64,000 nt of DNA from Trissonchulus latispiculum (taxonomy: Eukaryota > Nematoda > Enoplea > Enoplida > Ironidae): contig JASAND010018446.1 of NCBI GenBank assembly GCA_030248195.1, positions 1 to 64,000 of the forward strand, written 5' to 3'. A program made the position numbers and the translations under genes. Below the pieces are notes generated by a model. That model was not told the DNA's origin, searched no databases, and was given only the letters and a program-made list of their open reading frames with translations. Shown piece after piece: positions 1 to 11,640 of the stretch (its first letter is position 1; each line of letters starts with the position of its first letter).

Positions 1-1030
1 TATCAAGTTTACGTTCAAGTACGAATATATCCCCATTTTTAAATTGCTTGTATTTGACCACCATTTGCTCGCAATCTTTCAATTCTAATCTTTATTCTTC
101 TTCGAGTAAGTCTTTCTTGGGCTTACAATCTGAAGTTACTTTTGCTATCATGGGTAGTAAATGCGCCAGGACTTCCTATGGTCGCTTACTGGTCTTGAAA
201 TTGCTTGAAGATCTTTTCTTGAAATTTTACCATCTAAACCTAATCTTCGAAGTATGGTAGCACTCTCTTCCATCTTGGAAATTTTAGCAGGCGCTAAAAT
301 ACTTTTGCCAGGGGATGATGTTAAAAACCAGCTATTGCGTTAGACAACTGTTAGTACGTTTATGCAAATGATTCGAATGTTGACGCTGTTTATGCAAATT
401 AGGTCTTGAAGTCAGTGTGTGTCTAGATAGCCATTATGCTTGTCATTACCGATATTGACATCAGTTGAGAGTACAGTCGGGCTTTTTTATTGCCCATTTA
501 TTATTTATTTGCTGTGCTTCTATATGGATCTTTATGGATATTTGCCATTATTAAATTAGTAAGTTTAAAGTAAATCTTTGCAGCTCCATTTATCTTTATT
601 AAGGACATTGAACAAAGATTTTTATTTAATTTATTCATGAGCGAGTTGCACCTTTAGGGCGACTAAAACCTGCAATCGATTCACCTGCCAAATATCGGCT
701 TAGTTACCGGGCGGGAAGCCGGTAGTTGATAAAAGCGGCTTCAATTGCAATAAGCAGTTTCAAAAATGTTGCAGTAAAAACACCTGGCGATCATCATTAA
801 GTTCACTGGACTCCTAAACTCTACGCTACCCTTTAGATTTACAGACTCTTCAGACCGACAAACATGAAAAGGTAGATGAACAGCTGCCTCACTGAGTCTG
901 CAACTCCCAAGAAAGCATACTTTCTTGAAACCTATGTTTTCGAAAGCATATGTGTTCTGTTCTACCAAAATAAATCAAGGTTCAGAACCTTATTCTCATA
1001 CCAAGAGTACAAAAACTAAAATTGTCCAAG
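1..1030. other. Spacer without recognised features
   Basis: The short open frames here have no recognisable domain and no paired splice context. I see no RNA gene and no clear repeat end. The composition is AT-rich like the rest of the spacers. Confidence 0.5.
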
Positions 1031-1032
1031 CT

Positions 1033-1550
1033 CTTACACTTGTACCATGTACTGAACTAGATCAGCATAATGGGCTCATTAACCCAGGCTCCCGAATACT
1101 TTCGGGGGTCCCACTATGAACTGAATACATGCTTTCATCTAAACGTAGGTCTACTCGCTGATTCGCTAATTAGCCTTAGGCTTATGGTAGGTATTTATTT
1201 TGGTAGTAATTTTTATTAATTAATTAGCAGACGTCATTAATACTTACTTAAAAATATAAGAACTTTTTAAATTCGAGATAGAAAAAATTTTCGTATCTTT
1301 GAGTTGAAGACTCCTTGATTACTAACTTTTCTGTAAACTAACTGTTTCCTCCAACAAACAGTCATTTGAAGAAGTAAAAAGTAAGTTTGCACTCTCATGT
1401 ACTGAACGAGCTAGGCATGCCGGGTTCGTTAACTCAAGATCCCCCCTCCCCGATACCTTCGGGGGGGGGGGTCTAACCTTGAACTAAATACATGCTTTCA
1501 TACAAGCTTGTGTCTGCAACGCTGATTCGCTGATTAGTTCAAGGATTACG
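1033..1550. repeat. Two diverged copies of a hairpin-bearing repeat
   Basis: The segments at about 1040-1180 and 1396-1545 align to each other. Both hold a 'catgtactgaac' motif, then a small C-rich/G-rich stem around 'cgaatactttcg' or 'cgataccttcg', then 'gaactraatacatgctttcat', then 'cgctgattcgctgattag'. The second copy has expanded C and G runs around the hairpin. They look like diverged units of one repeat, about 355 bp apart in the same orientation. I do not recognise the family. Confidence 0.6.
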
Positions 1551-1559
1551 GTGAAGTAA

Positions 1560-3660
1560 TTGTCACTTATTTTATATTTACATTATAACTTAAATTAGGT
1601 TAATCTAATTTAATACTAATTACATAACTTTGTAACATTTTTATGCTTATAAAAATTATTTGTATAAAACAAAAGAATTTCAATGAATGTAGTCCAATGG
1701 ATCCTTTTCAAAGGCTGTCGGACAACTCCTTACAATAAATTGATATAATGTTTTCAAACGCAAAACGCTATTTTTGCTTCTTCTAAGCAACAGCTTTTGG
1801 AAGATTACAAGTTAAACAGCCTTAATGACGGTTGCGTCGGGATCAATTCCATTAAAAATTGATACTATTTGTACGATGAGAAACCTATTGGGTAGAAAAA
1901 AATCATACGTATATCGTAAATTTCCTCTATATACATAACGTTTGGCAGTTCAAAATTGTTTTTTCCTCTTATCCGGAAAATTCTGTATTTTGTTGATAAC
2001 TGAAGTTGTTCCCCCGCCTTCAAATTTTTTGTGTCACTGCTTGAAAGATTAAACTTTTCCCTCGGAAATTTCATTTTCCCCTGCATTTTAGTCAAGCTTG
2101 CATCAAATCGCTCATTTGGGAATATTTGTTTCAGCTAGAATTTCTAATTAGCTTTATTCAACTTCTGAGACTAGAAATAGAAAACTCATGCAGCTCATAC
2201 ATACTTGTTACATTCATTAGCCTTTTTTTGGTTTGAGTACAGTTCTTACAGATGAGTCTAACATTTTACATTTTAGATTTTCGCCTTAATAAGTTTTATT
2301 TTTCTCAGCAGGTCAGTTGATCCGACATCCCAAGAAGACTGAGGTGTTGACAACATGGCTGAGCAGTCATCGCGAGATCATCAAAATACTGTCAGAATAC
2401 AGTCAAGCTTTTTTAATCAAAGGCAATGATGATGATGGATAAGTCTCTCTTAATGTCAGCAGCTCAGACGTTATGAATAAACTCAATATTCAAGATATCG
2501 TAGTGAAGTTTATTATTTCAAACTTCAACGATTATTCCAGTTCATTGCGGCTTTGACAAGATAAATCAAAACAAGAGGAAAAACGGGACGAACTTTTCGA
2601 ATTTTTTCTGTCGAACTATTATAATGTATTGATATTATGCTGTGTTTTTCAAGCCGAAAGCTGCTCTCTCTCAAGCACCTTAATCTGTTGGTACTTGGTT
2701 ACCTCTTGATAACTCAGTTTCAAGCGCTGTCTTTCACTTGACTGCTTTCGCCTTATGTTTCACGCAAAGTTGGCACGTTAACAGAGCATATTACACCTGT
2801 AACTGGAATAGACTGTTTTTATAGCGTCTGTTTTCCACTCGAGTTTGACTAATGAGGAACAAGGTTTTGTGTGTAATTGTGGAATTCCCAACCAAACGGG
2901 AATACCTAATTCAATTTCTTCAATTCAGCATGTTTCCGAAAATTCTATTTGCGTATCTTTGCAGGCTTTATTCTTTAGGGGCATTTGTAAGAAAAGTTAA
3001 GGAAACTAACAGTATGCTGTAATATAATGAATTGAACATAATCGGTTTCCTCCCTTTCTTATATGAGCTCTTCACAATCTTGTAAACAATTTCAGATTTC
3101 TTCTCTCTTATTTCCACTTCTATCAATTAACTCAGAAATTATCAGTTGTTTTGAGGTTTGGGGAGAAAAGGACAAATTCTCTGTAGCAAAAGCAACAAAT
3201 TCGGTTAGCAGGTACAGTATGGGATTTCACCACCTGAAATCAGGCCATGTAAGTTGAGTTCCCTTTAAAAACTGTCACCGAAGCAGCAACCCTAAGCTCC
3301 AACCAGTAAAAAAGCTTAATCTAATTCTGCCGTCCAAAATCCGAAAAGACGCACCCTAACTACATTTTGACTAATTTCCTTTTCGTTTTATTTTTGCATA
3401 CTAACATTTGTAAGATTAATTATACGTGTGTATTAAACATTCATTATGGAACCTGACTGCTACAATAAATCAATTTGAGGTTATAATATGAACTGAAACT
3501 CATCCCTAAATTGGAAGACTCCTTATATCTTACATTCAACGAAGACAGCGCTACAATGTTTCATTCTGCTACGTACTGACGATTATTGCATATGAAAGTA
3601 GTTGGATCAATTTCATTATTCCTCTGTATTCGTACCTACCATCACAAAGATTAGGCAAGA
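1560..3660. other. Spacer without recognised features
   Basis: AT-rich sequence with only short open frames that lack recognisable domains. No RNA gene or transposon end could be identified. Confidence 0.45.
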
Positions 3661-3762
3661 TTCTCCAAAAATGTTCAGTGTCTTTGACCCCGCGTACCGC
3701 CATTTCCCTTGCGTAAACTTTTCAACACCAAACGATATCGCCAAAACTTCTGACAGTTAGAC

Positions 3763-3876
<114 letters not shown>

Positions 3877-4608
3877 ATATATATAACGATCTTGTTGTGC
3901 TCTGCATTTTTGCTTTTTCGAAGTAAATATTCAGATTTTCACTGTCGTGAGATATTACCAACTTTCTTATTTTGGCGTCCAAAACTTCATTTTTCTACAA
4001 ATCAAATAATCAATTGTAGCACGAGCTATGCAAACCGTATAAGTATAAGGGCGCCAATTCGACGGTCTTACAAACTCCAGTTATCTGAGGCCTTATCTTC
4101 CAACTGCTATCCCCTAGGCTGCTATCATAAAAATGTCGTTTTTGCATAAACACGGCTAATTTTTTTCCAGCGAGGTTGCATTTAGTATGCATGCTAGTGG
4201 GTTACCAGTTAGCAGATGTGTTTTGCAGACAAATACCCCGGGACCATTTTTTAGTTACCACAATTGCTGCTTTCTAGCTGGAGTGGTTCCTTTCCAAAGT
4301 TGGGAAAATAAGACAAAACCCGATTGTGCATACACTTTTCTAATTTTCCATTACAAAGAGTGCTTTTATAACAACTAAAAAATGGTCCTCAGGTGCTTGG
4401 TAGAGGTGTCATATCATATAATCAATGTCTCTCGAAAAAAATTACTTTAGTCTGCAATAGTTCTGAAGAATTGCACTTTTTCAAAAATTCGTTATAATAT
4501 ATTCGAAACCAAAAATTAGTTTTATTGTACTCATTAAAAAGATAAAATGTTACGCGCCATTTTGCTATAAAGATGGCTTCTTACCACCAACTATTGAATG
4601 AGTAATAA

Positions 4609-5426
4609 GATTGTGTGTCGTTTCTCCCACAAAAGGGACACCGCTGACAATTTGAAGTACCATTAAGTGTCACTTGGTGAACGCGAGTTAAGTAAAAGAC
4701 TACCAAGGGTCAAATAAAAGACTGTCAGGATAACTGGCGACTCTACTCAAATAAGGTCAAAATGACAGTTTAAGTTTAAAATACCAACACTTTTGATCAA
4801 ATTAGTTTGTTTCATGTTTTCTATAAATTATGGCAGAACCTCGTTTTATTTTGTCTAAAGTTTTAAAAAGTGAAATTTTGGTGTGCAATTCTACAAACTT
4901 TCCTGGTCGCAGTTTTTTTATTTAATGAAAAGAAGCAGAGGTGACATTACTTATTTTGAATGCCGCCGCTGCAGAGAAATCGCCGACGGCCGTTTCTCTC
5001 GTGTTCGTGTCGTGAACGGACGAATCGACGGTGATCCGGACTATGGCCATCACATTAGTTTAGACCACCGCCAGTTTAGTCAAATGCATTACATTACATT
5101 TAGTCAATCGACATTAAGTTTAGTCTCTCGTTTTGAGATTTTTGTTATTTTCTGTGAAGTTATGAAGAATGAATTGTGCAGCGTGAATTCTGTAAGAATT
5201 TGTGATAATTACATTTGTAGAAAACAATGTTAACGTTAAAACTACAGTGTAACAGTTTTTGTCTTGTTATAAGGCCTTTAATTCTCATAACACGTAGAGA
5301 AGTGTACGGTAGAAGTGTTACAATAGGAGAGCAGAAGAAGATAGAAGTCCTGCTGTGTTAAGTGGCATGTGATTAATAGTTCTCCTAAATGCCAGCAATA
5401 AAATGTGGGAAAAACGACACACATCC
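4609..5426 (+). mobile_element. Mutator-like (MULE) non-autonomous element
   Basis: The element is 818 bp. Its imperfect 22-bp terminal inverted repeats share a GTGTGTCGTTT core followed by TCCCAC (4609-4630 and 5405-5426). It is flanked by an exact 9-bp duplication GAGTAATAA at 4600-4608 and 5427-5435. The undisturbed site is visible in the sister MITE at 61.28-61.30 kb (reverse strand). A 9-bp duplication is typical of Mutator-like transposons. It carries the zinc-finger-like open frame described separately, which supports a MULE origin. Confidence 0.75.
4883..5233 (+). pseudogene. Putative zinc-binding N-terminal fragment of a MULE-type protein
   Basis: This open frame of 116 codons lies inside the 818-bp Mutator-like insertion. 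From about residue 16 it reads MKRSRGDITYFECRRCREI, followed by an 'RVVNGRI..DPDYGHH' segment. That spacing (C-x2-C, then a hydrophobic 'V.NG.I' strand, then a His pair) resembles the small zinc-binding domain found near the N-terminus of MULE transposases and related FLYWCH-type proteins; this family assignment is from pattern memory. The C-terminal half is low in recognisable features. No transposase catalytic domain is present, so it is probably a captured or deleted remnant. Whether it is expressed cannot be judged from sequence. Confidence 0.45.
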
Positions 5427-5493
5427 GAGTAATAATTGTTCAAAGTTGATGTCTCCAAAAGGAATCACCACCTAAGGATACAATGAGTCTATG

Positions 5494-6449
5494 TGTCGTA
5501 GTAATTTCTGTATTCAGTAAATACTGTATTTACTGGCCGATTTCAGTAAATACGGTATTTACTAGTAAGAATGGTATTTTCTTTAAACTTCCTATCTTTA
5601 CACGTGAATACCATTTTTACTGAAACTCGTCCAGTAAATACTGTATTTTCTAGTAAATTTTGTATTTTGTCTTAAACGCCTTTGTCTTTGTGTGTGACTA
5701 GGGTTTCAAAGGGCATGCCGACGTCATATTTAAAGCCAAAAGATAGGTCATACATTATCACAATATGTGGAAAGAGGGTGCATGAAGATCCGACGTTAAA
5801 AATATAAGTTTACAAAACTAAGAAATTGTTCTAATTTTAACACCGTTTTTAAAATCAAGACAGATATGTATGAATTATATAATCACAATGAATTACGATT
5901 AATTAAAAATTAATACGTTACTTAATGGTTTTAATCCTACTTACTTTTCGTAATTCAAAAATACACGAACAGCGGTTTAAAACTTTAAGTAACCTTATAC
6001 TGTATCTTAAACTCTGTATAAAATACAAAATCTATTAGAAAATACAGAAATCGTAGGTGTATAAAACATGTATCTGTTTTGATTTTAAAGACTGTGTTAT
6101 AATTAAAGCAATTTCTTAATTTTGTAAACTAATATTTTTAACGTCTGTAGTTTATCTTCATGCACCCTCTTTGCACATATTGTGATAATGTATGACCTAT
6201 CTTTTGGCTTTAAATATGATGTCGGCATGCCCTTTGAACCCCTAGCCACACACAAAGACAATGGCGTTTAAGACAAAATACAGAATTTACTAGAAAATAC
6301 AGTATTTACTGGATGAGTTTCAGTAAAAATGGTATTTGCGTGTAAAGATAGGAAGTTTAAAGAAAATACCATTCTTACTAGTAAATACCGTATTTACTGA
6401 AATAGGCCAGTAAATACAGTATTTACTGAATACAGAAATTACTACGACA
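5494..6449. mobile_element. Fold-back element with ~380-bp inverted arms
   Basis: The arms run from 5494 to about 5870 and from about 6065 to 6449 and are inverted copies, for example 'tgtcgtagtaatttctg' at 5494 and its complement ending at 6449. The flanks share TATG (5490-5493 and 6450-6453), a possible 4-bp target duplication. Inside each arm are several degenerate 'cagtaaatac.gtatttactg' palindromes. The loop of about 190 bp has no coding capacity. It lies 20 bp from the end of the MITE to its left. Superfamily unknown. Confidence 0.8.
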
Positions 6450-6754
6450 TATGCATGAGTTTATACTGCACTCCAAGATTTTTCAAAGGTCTTTGCTTTC
6501 CTGTTAGTAGTTAGATTAAGAACAAAAACTGCGAGACTGTGCTTTAAGCTTCTTAAAATGAAGAATTTTAAAATTTTTGCTTTGTTTCTAAAAGGGACTG
6601 CTTTTAAAATTTTGCGCTAAAGCAAAGCTACAATGCTCAACGTGATAATTTGAAGACACCGGGGAAAACAGTTTAGCACAAAAATATCTGCAAAATTATA
6701 TTGCGACCACTGGATTATTTAGGCTATATTTTGTCATTCCTGTTAGCCAGTATT

Positions 6755-8058
6755 ATGTCCACAATCAATAGCAGCATTGTGTTGAATCATACTGCCAAAT
6801 CATCAGCTCCCATCGAAGCAGTTTTATGCTCGCTCACTTTGCTCTTTGCTGTCTGTGGTGCCATACTCAACATCTCATTTGCTGTTGCACTGATTAGAAC
6901 TGGTCTCAGGAACAGGCCCATCTATTTTTTTGCAGCTGCATCCTGGGATTCCGTGTTGTGCTTCAGCAGCCTTCCTGTGTGATTCTTGAAAGTAATTTGG
7001 GCGCTTGGGTTTACTGGAAGTTACTCTCCAGTTCAATGCACTCTCTTTAATATGCTGCCCATCACAGGTAAAAATGTTATTGTCTTTAAAACTTCTTTAG
7101 GTGGTTCTATATCCAGAAAAGCAAATATAGTTTTGTGTTTAGCTTGTAGTGTAGGCAAATATTTACACCGAAAGTGCTAACTATCCCATACTAAAAATGA
7201 TTTGATAACTAAAATGTTTCATTAAATGCAAAGACAAGTTATTCCATGAACTCTAATTGTAGTATTATGCTTCCAGCTGCATTAATAACTCTATGGATTG
7301 CCGTCATGATTGCATTTGATCGTGTCCTAGCGGTAACCTTTCCACTTTGGTACGGTACGTCTGCAACAACTAAAGGACGTATGGTATCAGCAGAACTAAT
7401 CATTTTATCGATTAATGCTGTCTATGTCGCTGGATTCCAATTTTATGGGTTACCAGCAAAGTTGACATTATCAGTCTGTTACACTGCAGCATTCACACAT
7501 CCAAAGGTTATCCAGTGCTATGGCTTTAATGTAATGCTTGCAAGTATACTGATACTGATTTTTTATTCGGCGCTAGCTACCATTATTCGATGTAAAACAA
7601 AGCAAGCTGTACGGAGGAGTTTGGCTGGAGGTCAGCAATCTCCTTCTATGAAAAGGCAAGAAGCTGTAACAAACGTTGCATCAAGTGTTGTTGCTGCTAC
7701 ATTGATATTATCAGTTATTCCCAATATATCTTTGCTATTTGCCAGTAGTATGAAAGTGCCAGCTACAAAAATGATTCTGCTCGCTCAAGTATTATCTCTA
7801 ACTACAGCCATTCGCACTTGTGTTTTTGTACTACTACAAATATACCGAGACCAGCAACTGTATAGAATGCTAATTGATTTTGTGATCAGGAAAGAAAGTA
7901 CATCTGCAGCTCACGTCACATTCGTTTTTGCTAACACAGCTGAAACTAGAAGAAACGCATCATCAGGAACAGTGCAAATACAGACTGTTCTGATCCACTG
8001 TTCTGTGGATATAAAACCACTGCTTTGTGAACCTCAAGACATCGTTACTGGCAGTTGA
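6755..8058 (+). pseudogene. Class A-like GPCR, copy 1 (in-frame TGA)
   Basis: The model has two coding exons, 6755-7067 and 7277-8058, with a GT..AG intron of 209 bp, giving 364 codons. Exon 1 holds TM1 and TM2. Exon 2 starts inside TM3, carries the FDRVLAV motif (the DRY-type signature after TM3), then TM4-TM7 and a tail about 50 residues longer than copy 2. A Cys before TM3 and one in the second extracellular loop (about 'VCYT') are present. The NPxxY motif of TM7 is not recognisable, so it is a divergent rhodopsin-like receptor; ligand unknown. Codon 76 (6980-6982) is TGA where copy 2 has Cys TGT. All else is open, so this is either a young pseudogene or a sequencing error. A splice acceptor CAG just upstream of the ATG suggests a 5' UTR exon further left. 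Confidence 0.75.
7068..7276 (+). other. Intron of GPCR copy 1
   Basis: The donor is ACAG|GTAAAA and the acceptor is TTCCAG|CTGC. The same phase-1 split codon (G|CT) and the same position in TM3 are used in copy 2, which supports both gene models. Confidence 0.85.
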
Positions 8059-10540
8059 TGTACCTGAACTTACACACACAACATTGTCTCTACTTCATTG
8101 CATGCCTGCTCAGTTAACTCAGTTAACTGTTCATCGGACATTTCGTGAAAGCCTATTTATAGACTCAGAACTGGATGCAAGCTGTAGCGGGGAGGTTCCC
8201 GACTGATACAGCCATGATTTATATTTAACAGGGAGAAATATCACTGCTCGTTAAATACTGGATTTTACCACATAGGAATTTGGAGCCATTGTATTGGATC
8301 TGGTAAATTATGATACCACACGGTGTACACAATTACATGTGAACAACAAAGTGATAAAATCTGAATTTCAGAACCTTTGAAAGCATACTTACGTGATGAC
8401 ATGATCAAGATGAGAGCTTATAAGCATAGTGAATGAAAACCAAACCGTGTTTGTCTTATTTGTCCAGCAATATATGGTTTTTGGCTCTTCCATAGATTAC
8501 AAGGGAACACTCGCTTGTAGGTGCGAATATCAATATCTTACGTTCAGCGTTTTAACTAGTTCTAGCATGCTAGTCTAACTAGCGCAACGAAGAGATGATT
8601 GTCGGAATCCTTGAGAGAAGTTCCTAGTATAGGAAAGTAGGAAAAATGCTATTTGTACGGGCACCTAAATACAAAGATCATAAGATGCTTACTCAAAAAC
8701 CTTGATCTTTGCCTGTTTGGAATGCTGCCTCCGCTTCCAAGCATCAGCAGACTGGCATCAAACTAAAGAGTCTTACTCAAGTTGGAATGCAGCAAAGCCT
8801 TTTTAGCCCCATGCCGTTTGCTGCGTTTCAGTGCATCTAGTGTCAAACTAGATTCTATTCTACGAGCTAGCCTTTCAATATCATCTAAGTTACCACCAAT
8901 AAGTAATTTCAGTTAGCTGGGTTTTGTTAGAGATGTCAACATGGGCTGTGCCCCCATGTAATGTCCTGACATTCGCACTTCATCTCCATTCCATCCAGTA
9001 GCTATGAGACTGGACCCCCATTGTGCTATCAACTTGAATTAAAACTTCAAAAAACAAACAAAAAGCAGCAGAACACAGACGTGGATGTGTTTAATCAGAT
9101 AAGTGTTTTTCGAAAATTTAAAAGAAAACTGATTGCACAACAATTAACAGTCCGTCCAATTATACATTTGGTTATTTTCTAAACCCTTCATAACTAACTA
9201 CTCACAATTTTGTTATTTCAATTGTTGCATGGTCTTAAATTTATTGTTTAATCTGCTTTCACGTTTCAAAATCATTTTACAATCTACACAAAAACATTTG
9301 GACTTATTTTAGTCCAAAAACGCAGCCGCTTCTTCGTGCAGTAGATCAGATCTCTCACATTAAGGCCGTGCTGTTGCTACAAAAGTTTTACGAAAATTTT
9401 TTTCTATGAAACACCCATCAACGGCAGAAAAATTTACTTTAACTTTCCTTCGAAGGACGGGGTACCTCGAACGCTAACAGTCCAGTGCTGTATAACGTTA
9501 ATAGGAATCTCCGCTTAAATATGCTGTGCTATTAAATTTACAGCTTGTGAAGCTGTTCTACTATTGCCTTATCTTATGCAGTAAGCTTTCTTAAAACAGA
9601 GTTCCTTCTTTCCCACCACATCTATTTCAGTCACACCAAACATCTCGCTCACAGCAGGTCTATTTGTTGCCAATAGGTGACAATTCCAGAGTCTGTGGAA
9701 TGCTTGAAAATCCAGATCAATTTTGAATACAGCTATTACTTGTTTTAAAGTTTCCTGAAGTTTAAGCTGCATTTGTGTTGTTTGAGAACAGTATGTATAT
9801 GCTCAAAAGGAATCACCTCCGTAAAAGGCAACTGAAGCAGAAACTGCACCCGTGATTCATGTATTCTTTGTTTTTGGTTTTATTTGAAAGGTCAAAATTT
9901 TCACTTAAAAAGAATGATTAATGCAAAGCTTTCGGATTGAGTCTTGACGTTACTTATTTACTCAACAAAATCACCCGTTCATAGGTAGCAGTCAGCATTC
10001 ATAGGCTAATATCCCGCAGTTAGACTAGAAACTGGCAGCAAAAGCGAATGAAGTTAAATTTTGAAAAGTCACGTTTCTCTGTGCTGGCTATTTCATCCCT
10101 TTCTTTTCTTTAAAATGTTGACTCAACTTTCACCTACATTACTTAATAAAACTAGCAGTTTTTTACCAGCTACTTAATCATAAAACACTACAAAATTTTA
10201 TATCATCAAACAATGTTCATAGTGATAAGAAATTTGTTCATTTTGGCATCACTTTTTACATTTAGTTATTTTCAAAGAGTTGAACATAAAAGTAACAAGC
10301 AATAGTTGTATGCAAAGGGTGTCTTGATTTGTGCAGATTGCAAGCAGAAGGTGAAAATTAGCACCTTACGGTCACTATTGTTCTGCTGCGAAGATACCCA
10401 AGATACTTACCCAGGATTGTGATTTCAGGTGTGAATGGTTTGTTAAAAACTTGCATGGCTTGGTACTGTGAAAATGTGTCTGGTGCAGGATGCTAACTGG
10501 TGAAATATGGGTGATAGCGTCCCCGCTATCACCCCCTTTC
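8059..10540. other. Spacer downstream of GPCR copy 1
   Basis: No gene recognised. A degenerate MITE family 1 end ('aaaaggaatcacct') lies near 9807. It is followed at about 9827 by 'ggcaactgaagcagaaactgcac', which recurs near 29471, so an unrecognised dispersed repeat is present. The rest shows nothing I can support. Confidence 0.4.
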
Positions 10541-11640
10541 CAAGTTCCTTTCATTTTTAACTTTCGTAGTTTTCCTCTAAAACTCCCTAAAAATCCCCCA
10601 AATTTCCCTTAAATATCACGTTATTATAATTGTTGGGAAGCCTGATGATTGTGTGTTATTTTGTATGTAGAAACCCCCTTAAATAATGTGCAGTGCTAAC
10701 TTTATGCTCATATTTCAAAAGTTGTGTAAAAACCTTTAGTTTTCCTATTTGCGAGCGTAAACTTAACATTGCATTTTATATGGCTTAGAAAAAATAGACC
10801 CTCCCGTTCCCAACGCAAAACAAAATTCTCCTTTGACGCTAACGTCACCTTTCCTTCAGTTGGGAGCTTCTCGAGCGATTCTACATTCGATCCTAAGAGT
10901 TGGTGTCCGTATCTCACATTTTCTACATCTAAAGTGTAAGTTTCGTTTGTTTTCCCTTTTACTTAAGAATTAATCCAAACTCAGTTTTGCTAATCTCCTT
11001 CTTTATCCCTAACCTTTCTCAGACTCATTTTCTTTTAACTCTTAATTCTCCCCTCCCTTTCCCCTTCCTGCTTTGCGGGATTGCCCCCGCCCCCGGGTCT
11101 ATTTTTACTAGCTAATTTCCCTCCCCGAATTTTGTTGGTCTTCCTCCCTCACCCCTATTGATTGCTGGATCCCTCCCCATTTATTTGTCACTCCTTCTGT
11201 AACTCTTGTTACTGTTTATTTTTGCGGGTAGCCCGCTGCATTTTCTTGTCCCCTCCGGGTAGCCCGGAAGCTGCCTTTTATTGTTGTAATTTCCCTGTGA
11301 GCGTACTAGTAAATTAGCCAGTTGTCTTTCTGCCTACTTAGATTAATCTTATTAACTAATTTTCAACTAGTTTCGATCTCGTTTTTCTAGCTAGGTAGTG
11401 CTCTGGGAGTAGCCCGGAGTGCGTCCCTTACTGAGCTAACTTCTGTGTCCCCCGTTTTGTTGGGCGCCCCGTTGGCGTCCCCCGAAATTACCTATTCCCC
11501 TTGGCGAGGCAAGTCGGTGGGGAAGAGCCGCCTGGACTAAAGATCTCCACCCGCAGTCGTCGGTCGGCGTTCGTTGCGCTCAGTTCCTCGTAAAATTTGG
11601 TGTGTGAGCTCTGTGGTTTAATTCCCTAGCTCCTCCCATA
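10540..11640 (+). repeat. C/T-rich and locally GC-rich block, possibly a retroelement LTR or 5' UTR
   Basis: The composition changes sharply from the AT-rich surroundings: long pyrimidine stretches from about 10540 to 11220, then GC-rich sequence to about 11620. Three short palindromes with a TAG loop occur, at about 11224-11237, 11255-11271 and 11403-11416, each a CCGGG-type stem around 'tag'. The block ends at a 'taaaatttggtgtgtgag' stretch that could be the junction between an LTR and a primer-binding site, but no second LTR or coding region is in view. Identity is therefore open. Confidence 0.35.

Noticed and set aside
6980..6982. TGA in GPCR copy 1 as a selenocysteine codon replacing Cys
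   Set aside because: No SECIS-like structure was recognised in the 3' region, receptors of this class are not known selenoproteins, and a third copy nearby is plainly decaying. A nonsense change or sequence error is simpler.
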